Position numbers and translations under genes: made by a program. From assembly GCA_964030785.1 (NCBI GenBank), contig OZ034968.1:47939730-48003729 (forward strand): DNA of 64,000 nt. Direction: 5' to 3'. The DNA is from Siderastrea siderea. Its lineage: Eukaryota; Cnidaria; Anthozoa; Scleractinia; Rhizangiidae. The notes below the pieces were generated by a model. That model ran no database searches, was not told the DNA's origin, and worked only from the letters and a program-made list of their open reading frames with translations. The first letter of the stretch is position 1, and each line of letters begins with the position of its first letter. Positions 44,732 through 57,365 of the stretch are shown here, piece by piece.

Positions 44732-46740
44732 GGACACCTTATGCATGATATCGAATACCATTTTGTTCATCCGTTATTGTTCATCAATGTCACATTCATC
44801 AAAAATTGTGTTCTGAATGCTATATTACATACATTGCATTGTGTTAACCAAAAAACCCAAGAACCATTTGTTGTGCTACTCTCAGCTGCTTTTAGCTTCT
44901 TATGGGCGGCAGAAGCTCAAAATCCTGGGAAAAGACCTCTGTTAAAACTTTGGTTTTTTAGTTACATTTATGTTGTCAAAAGAAAAAAAAACAAAAAAGT
45001 TAACATTATATACTTGTTCTCATCACAAAAGAACTAGTTTTATAACATAGCTCGTGTGCTGGTCCTATCGAATTCCTATTGAACCATCATGGTGTATATC
45101 TCTATATACACACGGCTGTGCGTATATAACATGACGTGTGCAGTCACATTATGCTGCAAAGTTCCCGTCGAGTTTAGCAGCAAGTTCCTGTCGCTGAACT
45201 TTTCGATAGCCAATGGAAGAAACTACGGAAGAACTTTCAAATTTTTCTCTTGGCATTGATCTTTTAGCCAGAAAGAACCAACAAGCAAGAGCAAGACCAA
45301 TGAAAACGAAGCATGCAGTTGAGTTATGGATGCACTTTTTTTTCTGCCTGTAGCGACCAAAAGTGTCTTCGTTGCGAGCAACTCGGCGAGTAAATGACCA
45401 AGAAAAATCACCTTACAGCACTGAGTTAAACTAGAGAGAGATTACAACAGCGAAATTGTTGCAGAGTGTTTGATTTCTTAGGACGAGCAAGGGAAAACTG
45501 AAGAAACTCGAACTTAATTAGCAGTAGGCATTGTGTTTACAATTTCATTCACTATCTTCTCTCAACGAATGTTCACAAAAGGTAGGTTTTATATGGAAAA
45601 CTTTTAAAACAAAAATATCAAGACATGACACAAAATAAAAGAGTAAAATTGAGCGAACCATTTAACAATGTGTCACACGTTTTCGGTGATTCACTACCAA
45701 AATCAAGCTAAATAAGCACTGACAACCAGAAAGGACGAAATTTCTTCGGCTATATACTACGGAGAATAACATCGTTTTACCTGCAGTCAATGTAGCTCTG
45801 TGTTCAAGCAGCTCCAAATGTTCAAACAAAATATAATGTAATCCAAAATAAGTCAAATGATTGCTTTCCCAGTTGTTTGATTCATTGTTGTTAAACCACA
45901 TTCCGTCCACGGCCTCCACTTTGTTTTGTGCTCATTTCAACTCAGACTCGGGGCTACAATGCTGAAATCATACAGCTTCAATCCGCTTTGGAGGATGAAT
46001 ACAACAGTTTTTTCAGGAAACATCAATCTTATACCATATCTTAGAGCAATAATTGGAAGACTTCTTCAAAAAATTATTCTCGTATGTTCACTTCAGCAAT
46101 TTCAGACTCATTCAGCTTTACAAAGAGACGCTGCAACTACGCAGCAACACTTCGGAAGGTTTTGGCGCCTTTTTGTTTCAGTCATGTGATTGATTACTGT
46201 TCCTTTTTCTCTTTCTCGTTTTTTCTTTCTTTCTTGATTTTAATGGCAACCAGTGACTGAGTTTTGAATCAACTGCACACTGATTCGTATTGCTTATAAT
46301 TTACAGTTTCAAGGGAAGAGAAATGGAACTGCAGCATCCTGCGAAAAACTACTATTTTGGCATTTCCACTGGCTATGTTATAAAACAATTCGTTCATGCT
46401 TTTAGCTGTACGTACATCGAGTAGTTGTGGATGCACTCAAGAAGCTAGAGTTGCTCAAGGCTTGTTGCTTAAGTTTTTATACCTGTTATTTGACTGTTAA
46501 GAAAACTCTTGATATATGCTCTACATACATTATAATAAAATTATCATTATTATAACATAGGAAATGGAGAGAAGCATTAGAATTCATGAAGATTGGCAAT
46601 TTTTTGTGATATTTTTGGGGACTATAATTCTTCCTACATTACTTAAAGCAGTCAGATTTTTCTATGCCCAGATAGGATAGAGTAACGTATGAAGAACATT
46701 TGTTACGATATCAAGACTCCAACTTATGGGGCAAACTATC
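44732..46740. other. No gene recognised
   Basis: A near-perfect 26-bp palindrome lies at 45103-45128 (TATATACACACGG and its mirror). A 46-codon frame starting ATGGAAGAAACTACGG at 45212 has no known match. The rest is AT-rich without features I can support. Confidence 0.4.
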
Positions 46741-47170
46741 AACAGCACAGAGTAAAAACCAAATATAAGAACCTAACTTTTAAGAACCTGTTAGGCTACG
46801 ATTTCCATTTAGACCCCCTTTACAGAAGAACCTGTTTCAGCATAAATTTGGAAACAGGTTCTTGTATTACAGACTCATTTAAAACTGGGGGGAACTCATA
46901 AAACAACTAAAACAAACTCTATTGGGCAATAGAAATGAGCCAAATCCCTTGCAATGTTATTTCAGATAGTTATATATACAGTGTAGATACTATACACAAC
47001 ATCAGTATTAAACCATTGAGAGGAATAGAATAGCTTAGGGTTTGTATTTGTTTAGATTGAAGTTTTTTAGACATCATTAAATGTATCTTTTATATAAACA
47101 ATGGGCAGTACCCATATTCTTTCAGCAACAAAAACCTTTTTTTCTTAAGAAAATAAGATCCTGTTTAAGG
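46740..47170. repeat. Second copy of the AAGAACCT dispersed repeat
   Basis: Phrases AAGAACCTAACTTTTAAGAA, AAGAACCTGTTTCAGC and AACAGGTTCTTGTATTACAG (46765-46870) match the composition and layout of 26050-26440. A degraded copy follows near 47150-47190 (GATCCTGTTTAAGGACCTAA). Family unnamed. Confidence 0.4.
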
Positions 47171-47215
47171 ACCTAAATAGCCTAATTTTCCAGTAAGCAA
47201 GAATTATATGTGTTG

Positions 47216-48620
47216 TTACACCCATTTTGAAATCACTAGTGATCCTTGCAATCTGATTGGCTCTCGACAGTGCGATTTATTCACAAATCGCACTATTTTT
47301 TGCTCTAAATCGCATCATTTTTTAATTCAATCAAAATGAAAATGAAATAATACTAATCAATCACATTTCATGGCTTAACTGCACCAGTTAATCAGATTGC
47401 AGAAGAACATAATGCAAAAAAAGTCATTTTGGGGGAAATTTTACAATTTCTGTTGCCCAAATTCCCCCCTTTCCAGATATAATGGATGAATTCAACTCTT
47501 CAATACTGCTTACAGTTTTTAAACGATGACAATGATCTCCTTGCGGCTGAACAATTACTGGCAGATGATTTTCCAACTTTTGATGTCAGTTTTAATCAAA
47601 TGATCCCCGACTTTTCTCCAAATATTGCTGGAGTTCCACATGGTCTTGAGTCCACCAGAACCAAAACCAAAGCAACAACAGCAACAACCCAACAAGACAA
47701 AGCAGCAGACGTTTCAAGATTTCCTGTACTTTCAAACGAAGATACCGAAGAGCTCAAGTCTATTCCAGTAAACAAAAATACTTCCTGCTCGAGAAAACAG
47801 TGGAGGAATGTCTTTAATTCGTGGTGCTCCTACCGCCATCTTGACATCAACTGAAGAAATTCGGTCTGCCGCGCCATTTCATCTGTGAAATCACGGGCCA
47901 TTCACGGGAATCTTCTTTGGATGACTACTACGAAATAGATGAAAATCAGAGAAAGCAACGTTCTTACACAATCAGTGGATTCAGCAAACCTTCAAGCCAA
48001 AATAGTGCAAGCAAATCCTCAAAAGTTAGCCTAAACAGTGCAAGTGGGGCTGCCTCAAATCAACCGATTGCCGTCAAACAACGAACTCCTCTGTCATCTA
48101 TTCCCCATATCCAGCAACCGAGCCAGATGAATCAGACAATGGGTTTCAATCCTGCATTTCAGTCTACTTGATTTCCAGGATTCCAACCTGGTTTTTTCTT
48201 CCCAGTACATGGCAGCTTTCGCCAGCAGTTCAGCTCAGGTTCCAGCACAAAATTACTCCGGTTGCACGTTCAATTAATTTGAGTTACTCCAAAGAAGCCC
48301 CGAAGTCTCCAAAACTACAGAAAAGGCAAAGGGCTTGCATTATTGAGTCAGACGATGAAGACAAAACTTTAGAAGTGCTCATTTTTTTAGAAGGATTAAT
48401 GGCTCTCATAAAGGCTTTGGCTCTCATCTGCTGTGGCTTGACAACTTTGAATGACTGAGCAAAACCTGTTTTCGTTTACGCACGAGTGAGTTTTGTCACA
48501 TGACATTAGCATTTGCATAATTTATGTAACAGCATTTCCGGTTCCGCTTTTTCAAAAATCAGGTTTCCTGAAGTGGATAAACAAATACTAATAGTGACAA
48601 AAATTTCAAAATGGGTGTAA
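47216..48620 (+). mobile_element. TIR-flanked element carrying a tyrosine-recombinase (Crypton-type) gene remnant
   Basis: TTACACCCATTTTGAAAT at 47216-47233 is exactly inverted at 48603-48620. Between them lies a decayed DUF3504-like gene (47486-48458). Classical Cryptons lack terminal inverted repeats, so either this is a different arrangement, or the gene remnant sits inside another element. No clear target duplication was found. Confidence 0.5.
47486..48458 (+). pseudogene. DUF3504 / Crypton-type tyrosine recombinase, internally deleted
   Basis: The N-terminal part ends ELKSIPVNKNTSCSRKQWRN, then VFNSWCSYRHLDIN, the SAM-like DNA-binding segment before the DUF3504 recombinase domain in Crypton-derived proteins (ZMYM2/QRICH1/KCTD1 relatives). 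After the stop at 47854 a different frame resumes with ITGHSRESSLDDYYEIDENQ, the usual C-terminal region. The catalytic Arg-His-Arg-Tyr core between the two is deleted. Another frame carries NYSGCTFN and an acidic end near 48345. The ancestor would have been a site-specific recombinase. Confidence 0.65.
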
Positions 48621-49080
48621 TAAAGTGGTATTCGAACTTCGTGTTGTGCAATTTTAGTCTGAAATCATATTTGTGATTTCAAATCAAACTCATGCGCGCA
48701 CTTGTTTCATTTTGAAATCACGCGTATGATTTCAGACCAACTTGCACTCCACTCAGTTCAATTGCCACTATAAACTTTTAAGGCTAACTTGGAAAATTAC
48801 AGGTATTTATATGCTGTTTTTACTGTAGATCAGCTAAATCACTGGTCGTTTTCAGTAACACTAAACGTAAGGGTGATACAAGTATACAGTTAGACAATGG
48901 CTGCAAGGGCTGTGCCCTTTGTAATTCATAATCATACGTTTTGAATTGTTTCTTAACCATGGATTTTATAATTGCCTTTTAAACAACACCTTGCACATAT
49001 TTTATTATGCTATAGATCTTGTTAATTTGTTGCATTTTAGTCTGTGTCCCCACATCAGTATGGGCCTTGTTTTCCCAAGC
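48621..49080. other. No gene recognised
   Basis: Contains repeated TTTGAAATCA / TGATTTCAGAC phrases in both orientations (48655-48745) that echo the terminal repeat of the preceding element, possibly a degraded additional terminus. Confidence 0.4.
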
Positions 49081-50044
49081 TATAAGGTTTGGTTATTGCA
49101 TAAAGTTTCTATGGATCAATTGCAAGACTTCCAGGTTGTGCTGTCATGGCTAAAAAGCTGTCCAGCAAAACCAAGCTGTATGTTTCAGTAAGTGTTGCTG
49201 AAATCCAAGAAACAATGAAGCCACAAGAGTTTAGTTGCATCGGATCTAGCTAGAATCCAGCTGACGCTTTTACAAAAGGAATTCTGCCAAAACAATTGGA
49301 AAACTGCTTTCAAGGCCCACAGTTCTTATAGAAGCCAAAAGAATGGCCCACATTTAAAGAAAATGTGCCGGGGAACAATGAAGAATTGCCAACAGAAATG
49401 AAAATTCCTAATGTAGCTAGAACAACCTGTGAAGAAAGGGATTTTTCAGCTGCATAAAAAGAATCCAAAGACAACCCTATCTTAGAACTTTAGTTTATTT
49501 TGATGCGTTTGTGTTCAACATTCACGAAAGCAAGGAAAACCTCAGATTACATTTTAAGCTTTATCAACAACACAGGGATACAAACAAAGAATCGAAATGT
49601 TATTTTGCCAAAAGAATTGAGTCAGAACTTTGGCTATTTAAATGGTGCCAGCAGATAATTAGATTGGAAAACAAGATGGAAAAGATTAAAACCATCATTC
49701 AGGTCATTACCAGATGAAAAGCGCAATCCCATTTTTCTCCCAAAAGACCACTGATTAGCTAATCTACTCCTTGATCACCTTCATGAAAAGCAAGCATGTT
49801 GCGGATACAAAAATCTTTTTTAGACCATCTAGAAAGCGTTTCTCGATTGTGGGCATACATCGCACATGGTGAAACATTTAATGGAAAAATGTGTGACCTG
49901 CAAAAAGTTACGAAGAAAACCGCTGGAGCAGTTAATTGGCCAGATTCCTAGACTATGGGTTGCAGTAGTGTTCCCAGTGCCTAGTAACACAGCAATCGAC
50001 ATGTTTGGACCTCCATGGATAAGACAAAACACATAATCATATTT

Positions 50045-50660
50045 ATCGTTCACGTTATTTTATCCGGCATTTTAATTGGCCGAGAGACCATTACATTACT
50101 GCAAATAACTGCCTACGAATATTTGTCTGCTCATGCGCATTACGGTGCGAAGTTGTTTTGCTGCGAATAATTCTGCTCGTGCGCAGTTGAGTCAGCTGTT
50201 CAGAGCTTAAACTCAAACGTGGGCGAGGAAACCATTCAAGTGCCGAACTTCTGCGATTTTTGACTTAAAAAGGTGAATAAAAAAGTATGAATCTTCCTTT
50301 TGAACGTTGTACTTTTTGGCAAATCAGTTGATGTATTCGTTTTCAAGCAATTAATTATTGGCAAAAGCAGAATTTACTAATTTTGTATTTTTTTGCAGAA
50401 TGGTAAAGTTTTGAATGAAATGAAAGCGGGCACTTAGTGTAGGAAAAATAATTGTGAAACAAGCGTGCTCGTTAAATGCATAAACACATTGTCTTGTTGA
50501 ATGACACACCATTATTGAACTCGATTTCGCAAAATATCGTGATTTGTCAGTGTCTCGCAGATCAATTATTTGCCTCTGCCTTCGGCATCGGCAAATAATT
50601 GATCTGCTCGCCACTGACAAATCACGATATTTTGCTCAACCTCGTCCAATAATTGTTTAT
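50045..50660. mobile_element. Hairpin-bearing insert within the BEL/Pao integrase
   Basis: The integrase reading is lost after KTKHIIIFI (near 50046) and resumes with CPTTKAVHL (near 50664); the intervening about 615 bp is unrelated. It starts near TTATTTTATCCGGC and contains a large hairpin close to its right end. A short ATTT repeat at the borders may be the target duplication. Family unknown. Confidence 0.5.
50531..50633. repeat. Large hairpin (44-bp stem, 15-nt loop)
   Basis: 50531-50574 and 50590-50633 are inverted copies with about four mismatches near the middle, including GATTTGTCAGTG and CAGATCAATTATTTGCC arms, with the loop TCTGCCTTCGGCATC. The loop is itself partly self-complementary. 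Confidence 0.85.
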
Positions 50661-52023
50661 TATTTGCCCGACTACAAAAGCAGTCCATCTACAACTACTG
50701 GCAGAACTACTGGCAGATAGAAGCACTGACACATTTCTCTTGGCATTCTGACAATTTGCTTTCCTATGAGGAAATCCTAACAACTGCTAGTCCGACTGCA
50801 AAACAAATTTTGTTGCAACTCGACACTACCTGAAGTAAATAATGCAAGAACAGGATATTCCCAAAATCCAGTGTGATATCTCCGAAGAATTTTAATGTAC
50901 TTTCCAGTGGAATTGACATGTTCCTTGACATCATTGGAAGCTTCACTCACACAACAGAACAGTTGAGAACATAATGAGCAGAAGTCAGATGCCTGATAAA
51001 TCAGCATCCCTTCTACCCTATTTCAAATGGCATTTGGGAGAGTCCGCCCATCACACCAACTGGACTTTTAATCCGAAACCACTTTCCACCTCCCTTGCCA
51101 GAAGTGGAATCAAACGGTAAATCCAAGACATCTCATGACGAGTACAGAGAAACTAGTACAAGAGTATTGCAATTGTTGGATGAAATATTTCACACCCAAT
51201 CTGCTGCAAAGAAACAAATGGCACAGGAAACAAGAACATCTATGACGAGACTTGGTGTTAGGAATCAAACCCATTCCTAGGAAGGAGCATGTGGAAGAAG
51301 GGACTTGTACTTGAAATATATCCCGATGATGATGGTTTCATAAGAAAAGCAAGCATTAAAACAGCAACTTTAGTCACTGACCGACCAATTCACAGATTAG
51401 TGTATGATTAATCACGATAAAAGAAGCTTTGAACAACCCGACTTGGCTTAACAAGCTCTTCAATCTAATCACTTAAAGCCAAGAGAAAATGAAGGAAGAG
51501 AGCGAATCCCCATGCACCATGATAGTTACTTGAAATTTATTTTTTAGCTCGCACCCATGCTGCGAAGGTTATTTTTATCTGTTATTTCCATTACCGCGCG
51601 GTCTACTTTCACAGAGATGAGGTACCCAACATTGCTGAAAAGAATTTAAAGAAATGAATGTTTGCGGAAAACTTTGCCAATCTCTGAAAAGGAGGAGCAC
51701 AAGCAGCTCCGAACACGATGAAGTTTCAGTTGAGAAGCAGCTGAAACTTGATGACGAAGTTGAGATATAATTTTAGCTCTTGTTGTAATTCTGGTGATTT
51801 GAAACCATCCCCACGGTTTTAAAACAATATCTTGATGTTACTATCTTTGATTGGTGTCTTTATAAAGAGTTAAAAGCTGTTGGAGATAATTTGGTAAGTT
51901 AAGTGCATTGAGGGTTTTGTTTCCATGTGCCTCCCCCAAGTTTTGATTTTTCTTGTGTAATGCAGCATTAAGAGATGTTTAAATAGTTTGATTGCCATGT
52001 TTGATGGCTAAAAAACATCAGGG

Positions 52024-55000
52024 GTGAGAGAAAATACTATAAGAAAGTTGCCGGGAAATACTGGAAGACCAAGATTTCGCTGAATGACGAGGAAAACCAT
52101 GAGTTGTCACTGCTAGTTAATGAGATTGAGTCGTCAGTTCATGGACAGGAAGCACTGCAGAAAGTCTTCGATGAAGCAGAAAAATCAAAGCCAGGGAGAG
52201 AAAAGACTCTTAATTAAGGAAGTGTGGAAGATGGATCGCCTTGAATTCCTTAAAGATCAACAGAAAAATGGTAAAAACTTTTTTAATCAGATCTCATCAT
52301 TAAGTCAATCAATGTTTATTTGGCCATAGATTATTAGTTGCTATTTTCTCTTGCTAATAATCCCCTCTTGGTACTACATACAACATTTTTCACAGAAACA
52401 TGCTTGGGGTTGTGTGCTGCAATGGTCCGTTTTGCTTGGTTTACACCAATTGTAACTGTGTGGAAATTTAATGTCGAGATGTAGAAATACATGTATGGTT
52501 ATTTACTGGTAGTTGTGGTTGTTTTGATATTTTTTCTTCTGCAAACTTGGCAGCTATATTTTCAATTATTTGGCAAAGCTCTTTGGTAACATATCTTTGT
52601 TATTTGTGGTGACAGTTTATTTTTTTAATGGCTTTGAGATCCAAATCACAATTTAAAGCTTTACAAATGTATTTCACAAATAAACATGTTAAAATGTTGC
52701 ATGTTTAATTTGTTGGCAAAACAGTTGGCTAATTTGTCTGTAACAATCAAGGTGCGCATCTCTCAAAAACACACATTCGCTTTTATTTTGACTTAAGTGT
52801 TATTGTTTTGTTCAAAAAGCATGAATAATGTAGATTGTTTCACACTGGGTGTCAGAGGCATGCAATGTATAAATTCTGTCATCAGCAACTAAAGTCACTG
52901 GCTCTAGAAAAAGATGGGAGTGTGAAGTAATTTCATTTTGTCATTGAGGAGGAAGGAGGACGGGTCTGACCTTAATGTCCAGTGATTGTTAAGCTGAGAA
53001 GCTGTTATGTCTACAAACCCCTATAGGGCCATTCGATTACATCGTGCAGTAGAGATACTTCAGCCCAGCTGGGATGATTTTCATTACAAGATGAAAAAAG
53101 CAAGACTTAGAGACCTCAGCCTTTGTTGTTTTTATTTTAATAAATATTGTTAGGCATCGCTTTTATTTTGACTTGAGTCGTCTATAGTTTTGCTGTAGCG
53201 CATTCCTTTGGTAGGTTCTTGAAGGTCACGGATGATTGACTGGTATATTAATGATATATATTGGGGTGGTTTGCATTTGTGGAAATAGGTGAAAACAATA
53301 ATAAAAAACAATTTGACAACTCCTTGAACCATAATTCTAAAGCGATCGAAACGTGTCATTTTTTTTAGTACTAGACATCAAATTGTCTCATGTTGAAAAA
53401 TAACTACCACATCGCAATAGCGCTCATGCCTGTACTGTCTGTGGGAGCATTTCACAAAAGCTTTTTTGAGGGAGATGATAGAGAAGACTGTTGTGAAGAG
53501 GTACCAATTCATGGAAAATGTTAGACTACTTTTTGGACTGTACTAACTCCATGTTATGTTGCCAAAGGAGTTACCAGAATATTGAACACCACCAGACAAA
53601 ATGTTGTCCTTCCATGTATGTTTAAAATCACGATTACAAATGTCAAGTGGCAACACTTGAGTATAACTTTCTAGAAAACACTCATCTTAAATGGATTGCA
53701 TTACATAACAACTTCAACCGAGTTAGTATGGAATCACATTTCTACAAGAGGGTACCAGTAGTCACATAAACTGGAAGAGGCGTCACAGGTAACACAATTC
53801 TATAAAATGCATAGCATTTGTGATATTAACAAAATGAGAGCTGTAGGAGAATTTGGATGTTTAATTCTAGTGGCTCACAAATTAACCTCAGCTTGTAAGG
53901 TTTTCTTGTTTTTAAATTATAAATTTTTGTATCTTGACAGTGACTGGAAGACAGAACAAACAATGGTCAATGGCTACTTTTCAAATTGCGGAGCTACATG
54001 AATTTTTTAATCTGTATTCTTAATGTAATCTAATGTAATCTGTATTCTCTAATCTGTAACCACTATAAGGCTTGTCAAAATGTTATTGTCAAAGCTTGTG
54101 GAATTATGTGCAAAAAAAGTAGAAACACATTTTGCAACTAAAAGTCATTCAAAGCATTCAATGTCAGAAGGAATGTTTATTTTATCTTGAAATAATATTG
54201 ACCTGGCAATATCATGGAACATTTAATTAAAAGCACTGAAGTTTTACCTAAGACATTGACAATGTACTATACTTGCATATAAAGTTTCTTTTATACAGAC
54301 TGAGTTTGCAATGTGTGGTTCCAGAAATACCATACCTCCATCACAGAGAGTCATTGGAAATTCCGAGGTGGAGGGGGGCCAAACTTTTTAAAGAAAGTAT
54401 GAGACTAAACTGGAAACCTTCTTTGGGGGTGTATGGATATTTCTGGAACAACACCATGTACATTCATCATCTCATTTGGTTTGTTTGTTTGTTTGTTTGT
54501 GTTTTTGTTATTGGTATCCCTCTTTCATGACACTTAATACTGATTTTCATATGTTTCGTATTATTATTCTATACTCAGCCATATGTATATACTCAAGGTC
54601 ACCAAGTGCCTATGCAGCCCTAAAGAATCTGGGTATAGTACAGCTTCCTTGTGTACGCCAAGTGGAAAAGCTGACAAAGTCTAACCATAAGACAGCAGGC
54701 TTACATGAGGGGTCAATTGGCAGTGAATTTTCAAAGTATCAAGATTTCATTAAACTACAGCAGGAAAAAGGCAGACCCAAGCCTCTTGGTTTTGGTGCTC
54801 TGATCTTTGATGAGACAAAGGTGCGGTCAAAGATAGTATTTAAAATGAATGGTGGGAATGCTATGGGGTTTGCCATTACTCCTGAAGAACTGCCTTTCCT
54901 ACAGGATATTTTTGAGTCTGTAGATCCAGCAAGGAACCTCATAACCAGCTATATTCTTCAGTTCCTGTGGCGAGACCTCAGCTCATCTTATAGCATCATT

Positions 55001-55150
55001 GGGCCCCACTTGGCTTGTGAGAAATCGTGGGATCACAGTTTTGTGTATGACTGTGTCATGAGAACTGTAAAGCTTTTTAGCCTTTACAATTTCTGCCTCA
55101 AAGTCCTCATTTGTCATGGAGTGGGTATTGATAACTTGTTATTAATATAA
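52024..55150 (+). pseudogene. P-element-like transposase remnant, two exons
   Basis: Exon A (52024 to about 52271) encodes GERKYYKKVAGKYWKTKISL, NEIESSVHGQEALQKVFDEA and, after a frameshift, LIKEVWKMDRLEFLKDQQKN, ending at a GTAAAA donor. Exon B follows an acceptor TATTCTATACTCAG near 54578 and encodes YSRSPSAYAALKNLGIVQLP, LGFGALIFDETKVRSKIVFK, GFAITPEELPF and LQFLWRDLSSSYSIIGPHL. The FDE motif and LQFLWRDL segment match the RNase H-like N-terminal half of P/THAP9-type transposases. The second catalytic half and a THAP domain are not seen. A short frame at 51654-51770 may be an upstream exon. Confidence 0.55.
52340..54560. other. Intron-like spacer of the P-like gene
   Basis: AT-rich sequence with no recognised gene. 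A direct duplication of CGCTTTTATTTTGACTTRAGT occurs near 52778 and 53158. Confidence 0.4.
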
Positions 55151-55467
55151 GTCTAGACTACAACCTGTCGACAGGGTGCCAGATCTGGTGGGCCTATTCT
55201 CGATTTTGACCAGGCTATTACACAAGGTTTATGATATGTGCATGAGGGTCACGAGCTTATGACCTAAGATTTTAAGTATGCGCCATGATACTCACAAGAT
55301 TACTTTTAGCCAATCATATGGACACAAGTTTCTGTACCAGTAAAACATTATTAGACATAGTCAACCCAATATATCCCTTTAATGTAAGCTTTAGCACAAG
55401 CAGTATCTAGCCAACTGCAACTTTTATTTAGCTTTAGCAATCAGTAATTTAGGCTTAGTTTGAAATT

Positions 55468-56345
55468 TTGATCATGAGCAACAGTGATTCTGTTCAGGGC
55501 TTGGATAATACATCCAAACGAGTAGCAAAGTGTACTGGGTGCAAAACACCCCTTGAGGAATACCATTGGGGCATTCCTTCAAAGTTTTGTGATGGTTTTG
55601 AGAAGAACTCCCCAAGGAAAGAAGTTTACGATGCATCTCTTGACAAAGAAGAAGACATAATGCCCTCACTAATGGAGGAGTTAAAGGCACTTGAAATGGA
55701 GGAACAGGCTCTTGACAGCAAAACGAAGAGAGACTGCGTACCAGAATCACAGAAAAACGTAAGGACATTAAAGAGCTACAGCAGAGCAACTCTCAGCAAG
55801 ATAATTACAGAGCAGACACCTTCACCACGAGAGAACTATCAAAATTAGAACTCGATGGTGCAGTTGGGCAACAAACGCCGCTAGATGAGCTTCTAAAGAC
55901 CATTGACCCTGTGCAAGATCGGCAAATGGGTGGCACCACGTGGGCAGCACAACCAGCTTTCAATTGCTTGGCAATCTATTCCTCAGCCATGGCAAGCATT
56001 GCAAAACAACACGGAAATGTTCCTGAAACCAGGAAGGATGGCAAAGGGTGAGAAACCTTCACTAATCATAGACTTTGTCAATAACATTGTACCTGAAGAT
56101 GAGGAAGAAACTCTTGGCACTCAAGGAAATGCTAAAATAGTAGTGACTTGTGGGCCCAAAAGTCCAAATTAGAGAATATTACTATTCAACAGTGGGTAGT
56201 AGCAAATACTCGTATTTTTTATACCTTGCTATCACAGGGCAAATTAGTTAGTCAAGTAGATATCCAGAATTACGATTAAGATAATGGAGTTGTCATCAAA
56301 TTCCTGAGGAGGACAACAAAGTATTCATGATGATTTGTCCCTCTC
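55468..56345 (+). pseudogene. Retrotransposon gag-like protein, N-terminal part
   Basis: The first frame (to 55848) has a cysteine pair in AKCTGCKTPLEEYHWGIPSK followed by FC, then a Glu/Lys-rich coiled region (LMEELKALEMEEQAL). After a frameshift it reads DIKELQQSNSQQDN, FTTRELSKLELDG, TPLDELLKTIDP, and, past a stop, LIIDFVNNIVPEDEE, ITIQQWVVANTRIFYTLL and GKLVSQVDIQNYD. I recognise this order from cnidarian retrotransposon gag-like proteins that precede a reverse transcriptase. The expected continuation, including its zinc motif, appears at 58937, after an intervening DIRS-like element. Confidence 0.5.
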
Positions 56346-57365
56346 ACCAGGTATGTCATATGTGTTCTTGGCCATTTGACAAGTCAAGCTAATAAAAAGC
56401 TCATAGAAGGTGAGTAATTAAGATGCAGTGGTTTCGAGTTGAAAAGTCAAGCTGCTGTACAAAAATTTTTAATCAGTAAAAACTGACACGTACATATTTT
56501 AGGCCGACTTTATAAATTTTTAACGCTACACTGTATTGAAAGTAAAAATTCATAAGGTCAACTGAAATTGTACATCCCTACAAAATTAACTATTAGGTTA
56601 TTTGATATACATATTTTTAAAGTGCCACTGAGACGAAAATTCATAGGTTTATTTTGGCCAAATTCTGTTGCAGAATATTGCGTTGTATCTATATTTACCC
56701 AGAAAACTGAACAAGAAACCATCCATCCTAATATTTTTTAGCTCCAAAGTTGCGTAAAATGTGTCCGCTATCACTGAAAGCGTGTTCCTGGGTGATTGCT
56801 CAGTTTAATAGCTGGTGACGTCAGAGGATCACCTCAGTCGTGTTTCCTTGTGTTTTGACTCAAGATGCCTATCATCAGCTGCGAAACCTCCGAGGAGTAT
56901 TTCTACCATTCAGAACAGTTTTAGCTTCCGAACTATCAGAGGATTCATTTCATTCAGCAAATGAAGAATTTTTCTTACCCTACGATGTATGAACTGATGT
57001 CAGGAGATTTCAGCTTATAAGCTTGTAAACAAACTGTTCAAAGTCGTTTTCCTCCCCTTATTGGCGGGAGTTCAAAATATGCGCAAAATAATGCTTCTAT
57101 CTCATCACCACTGCCCCAGGGATCCCATGAGATTGCCAAGCGCATGCGCAACATCAGTGCCTTTTCACGCGCGATGTCAGTTCAGCCACGTTGTTTTTGT
57201 CGGAGAGAAAAAAGTTTATAATTTAGAAAATTTGTGGGTTTTTCGTAGCTTAATTCTTCAGGAGCATAGAGATAAATAAGGATGACCGAAATTGCTCTAA
57301 CCGGTGAACTTACCTCAGCATCTACTTGAAGAGAAGAAAAACAGAAGGATGGACCGAATGCGAAA
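56346..57365. other. Non-coding sequence, probable 5' region of the DIRS-like element
   Basis: AT-rich to about 56700, then more GC-rich with TGGGTGATTGCTCAG and GTGACGTCAGAGG near 56790-56830. No gene. The left end of the DIRS-like element should be here, but its terminal repeat cannot be defined. Confidence 0.35.

Larger units (their letters stand above)
49080..51412 (+). pseudogene. BEL/Pao retrotransposon pol remnant (RNase H to integrase C-terminus)
   Basis: Readable in scattered frames: VSVAEIQETMKPQEFSCIGS, NPADAFTKGILPKQLENCFQ and GPQFL (end of RNase H); then CGHTSHMVKHLMEKCVTCKK (integrase zinc motif) and AIDMFGPPWI near 49830-50030. After an insert come TTKAVHLQLLAELLADRSTD (near 50668) and the integrase tail PDDDGFIRKASIKTATL and TDRPIHRLVYD, ending at 51412. 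Many stops are present; it is clearly dead. The insert at about 50045-50660 interrupts the integrase core. Confidence 0.7.
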
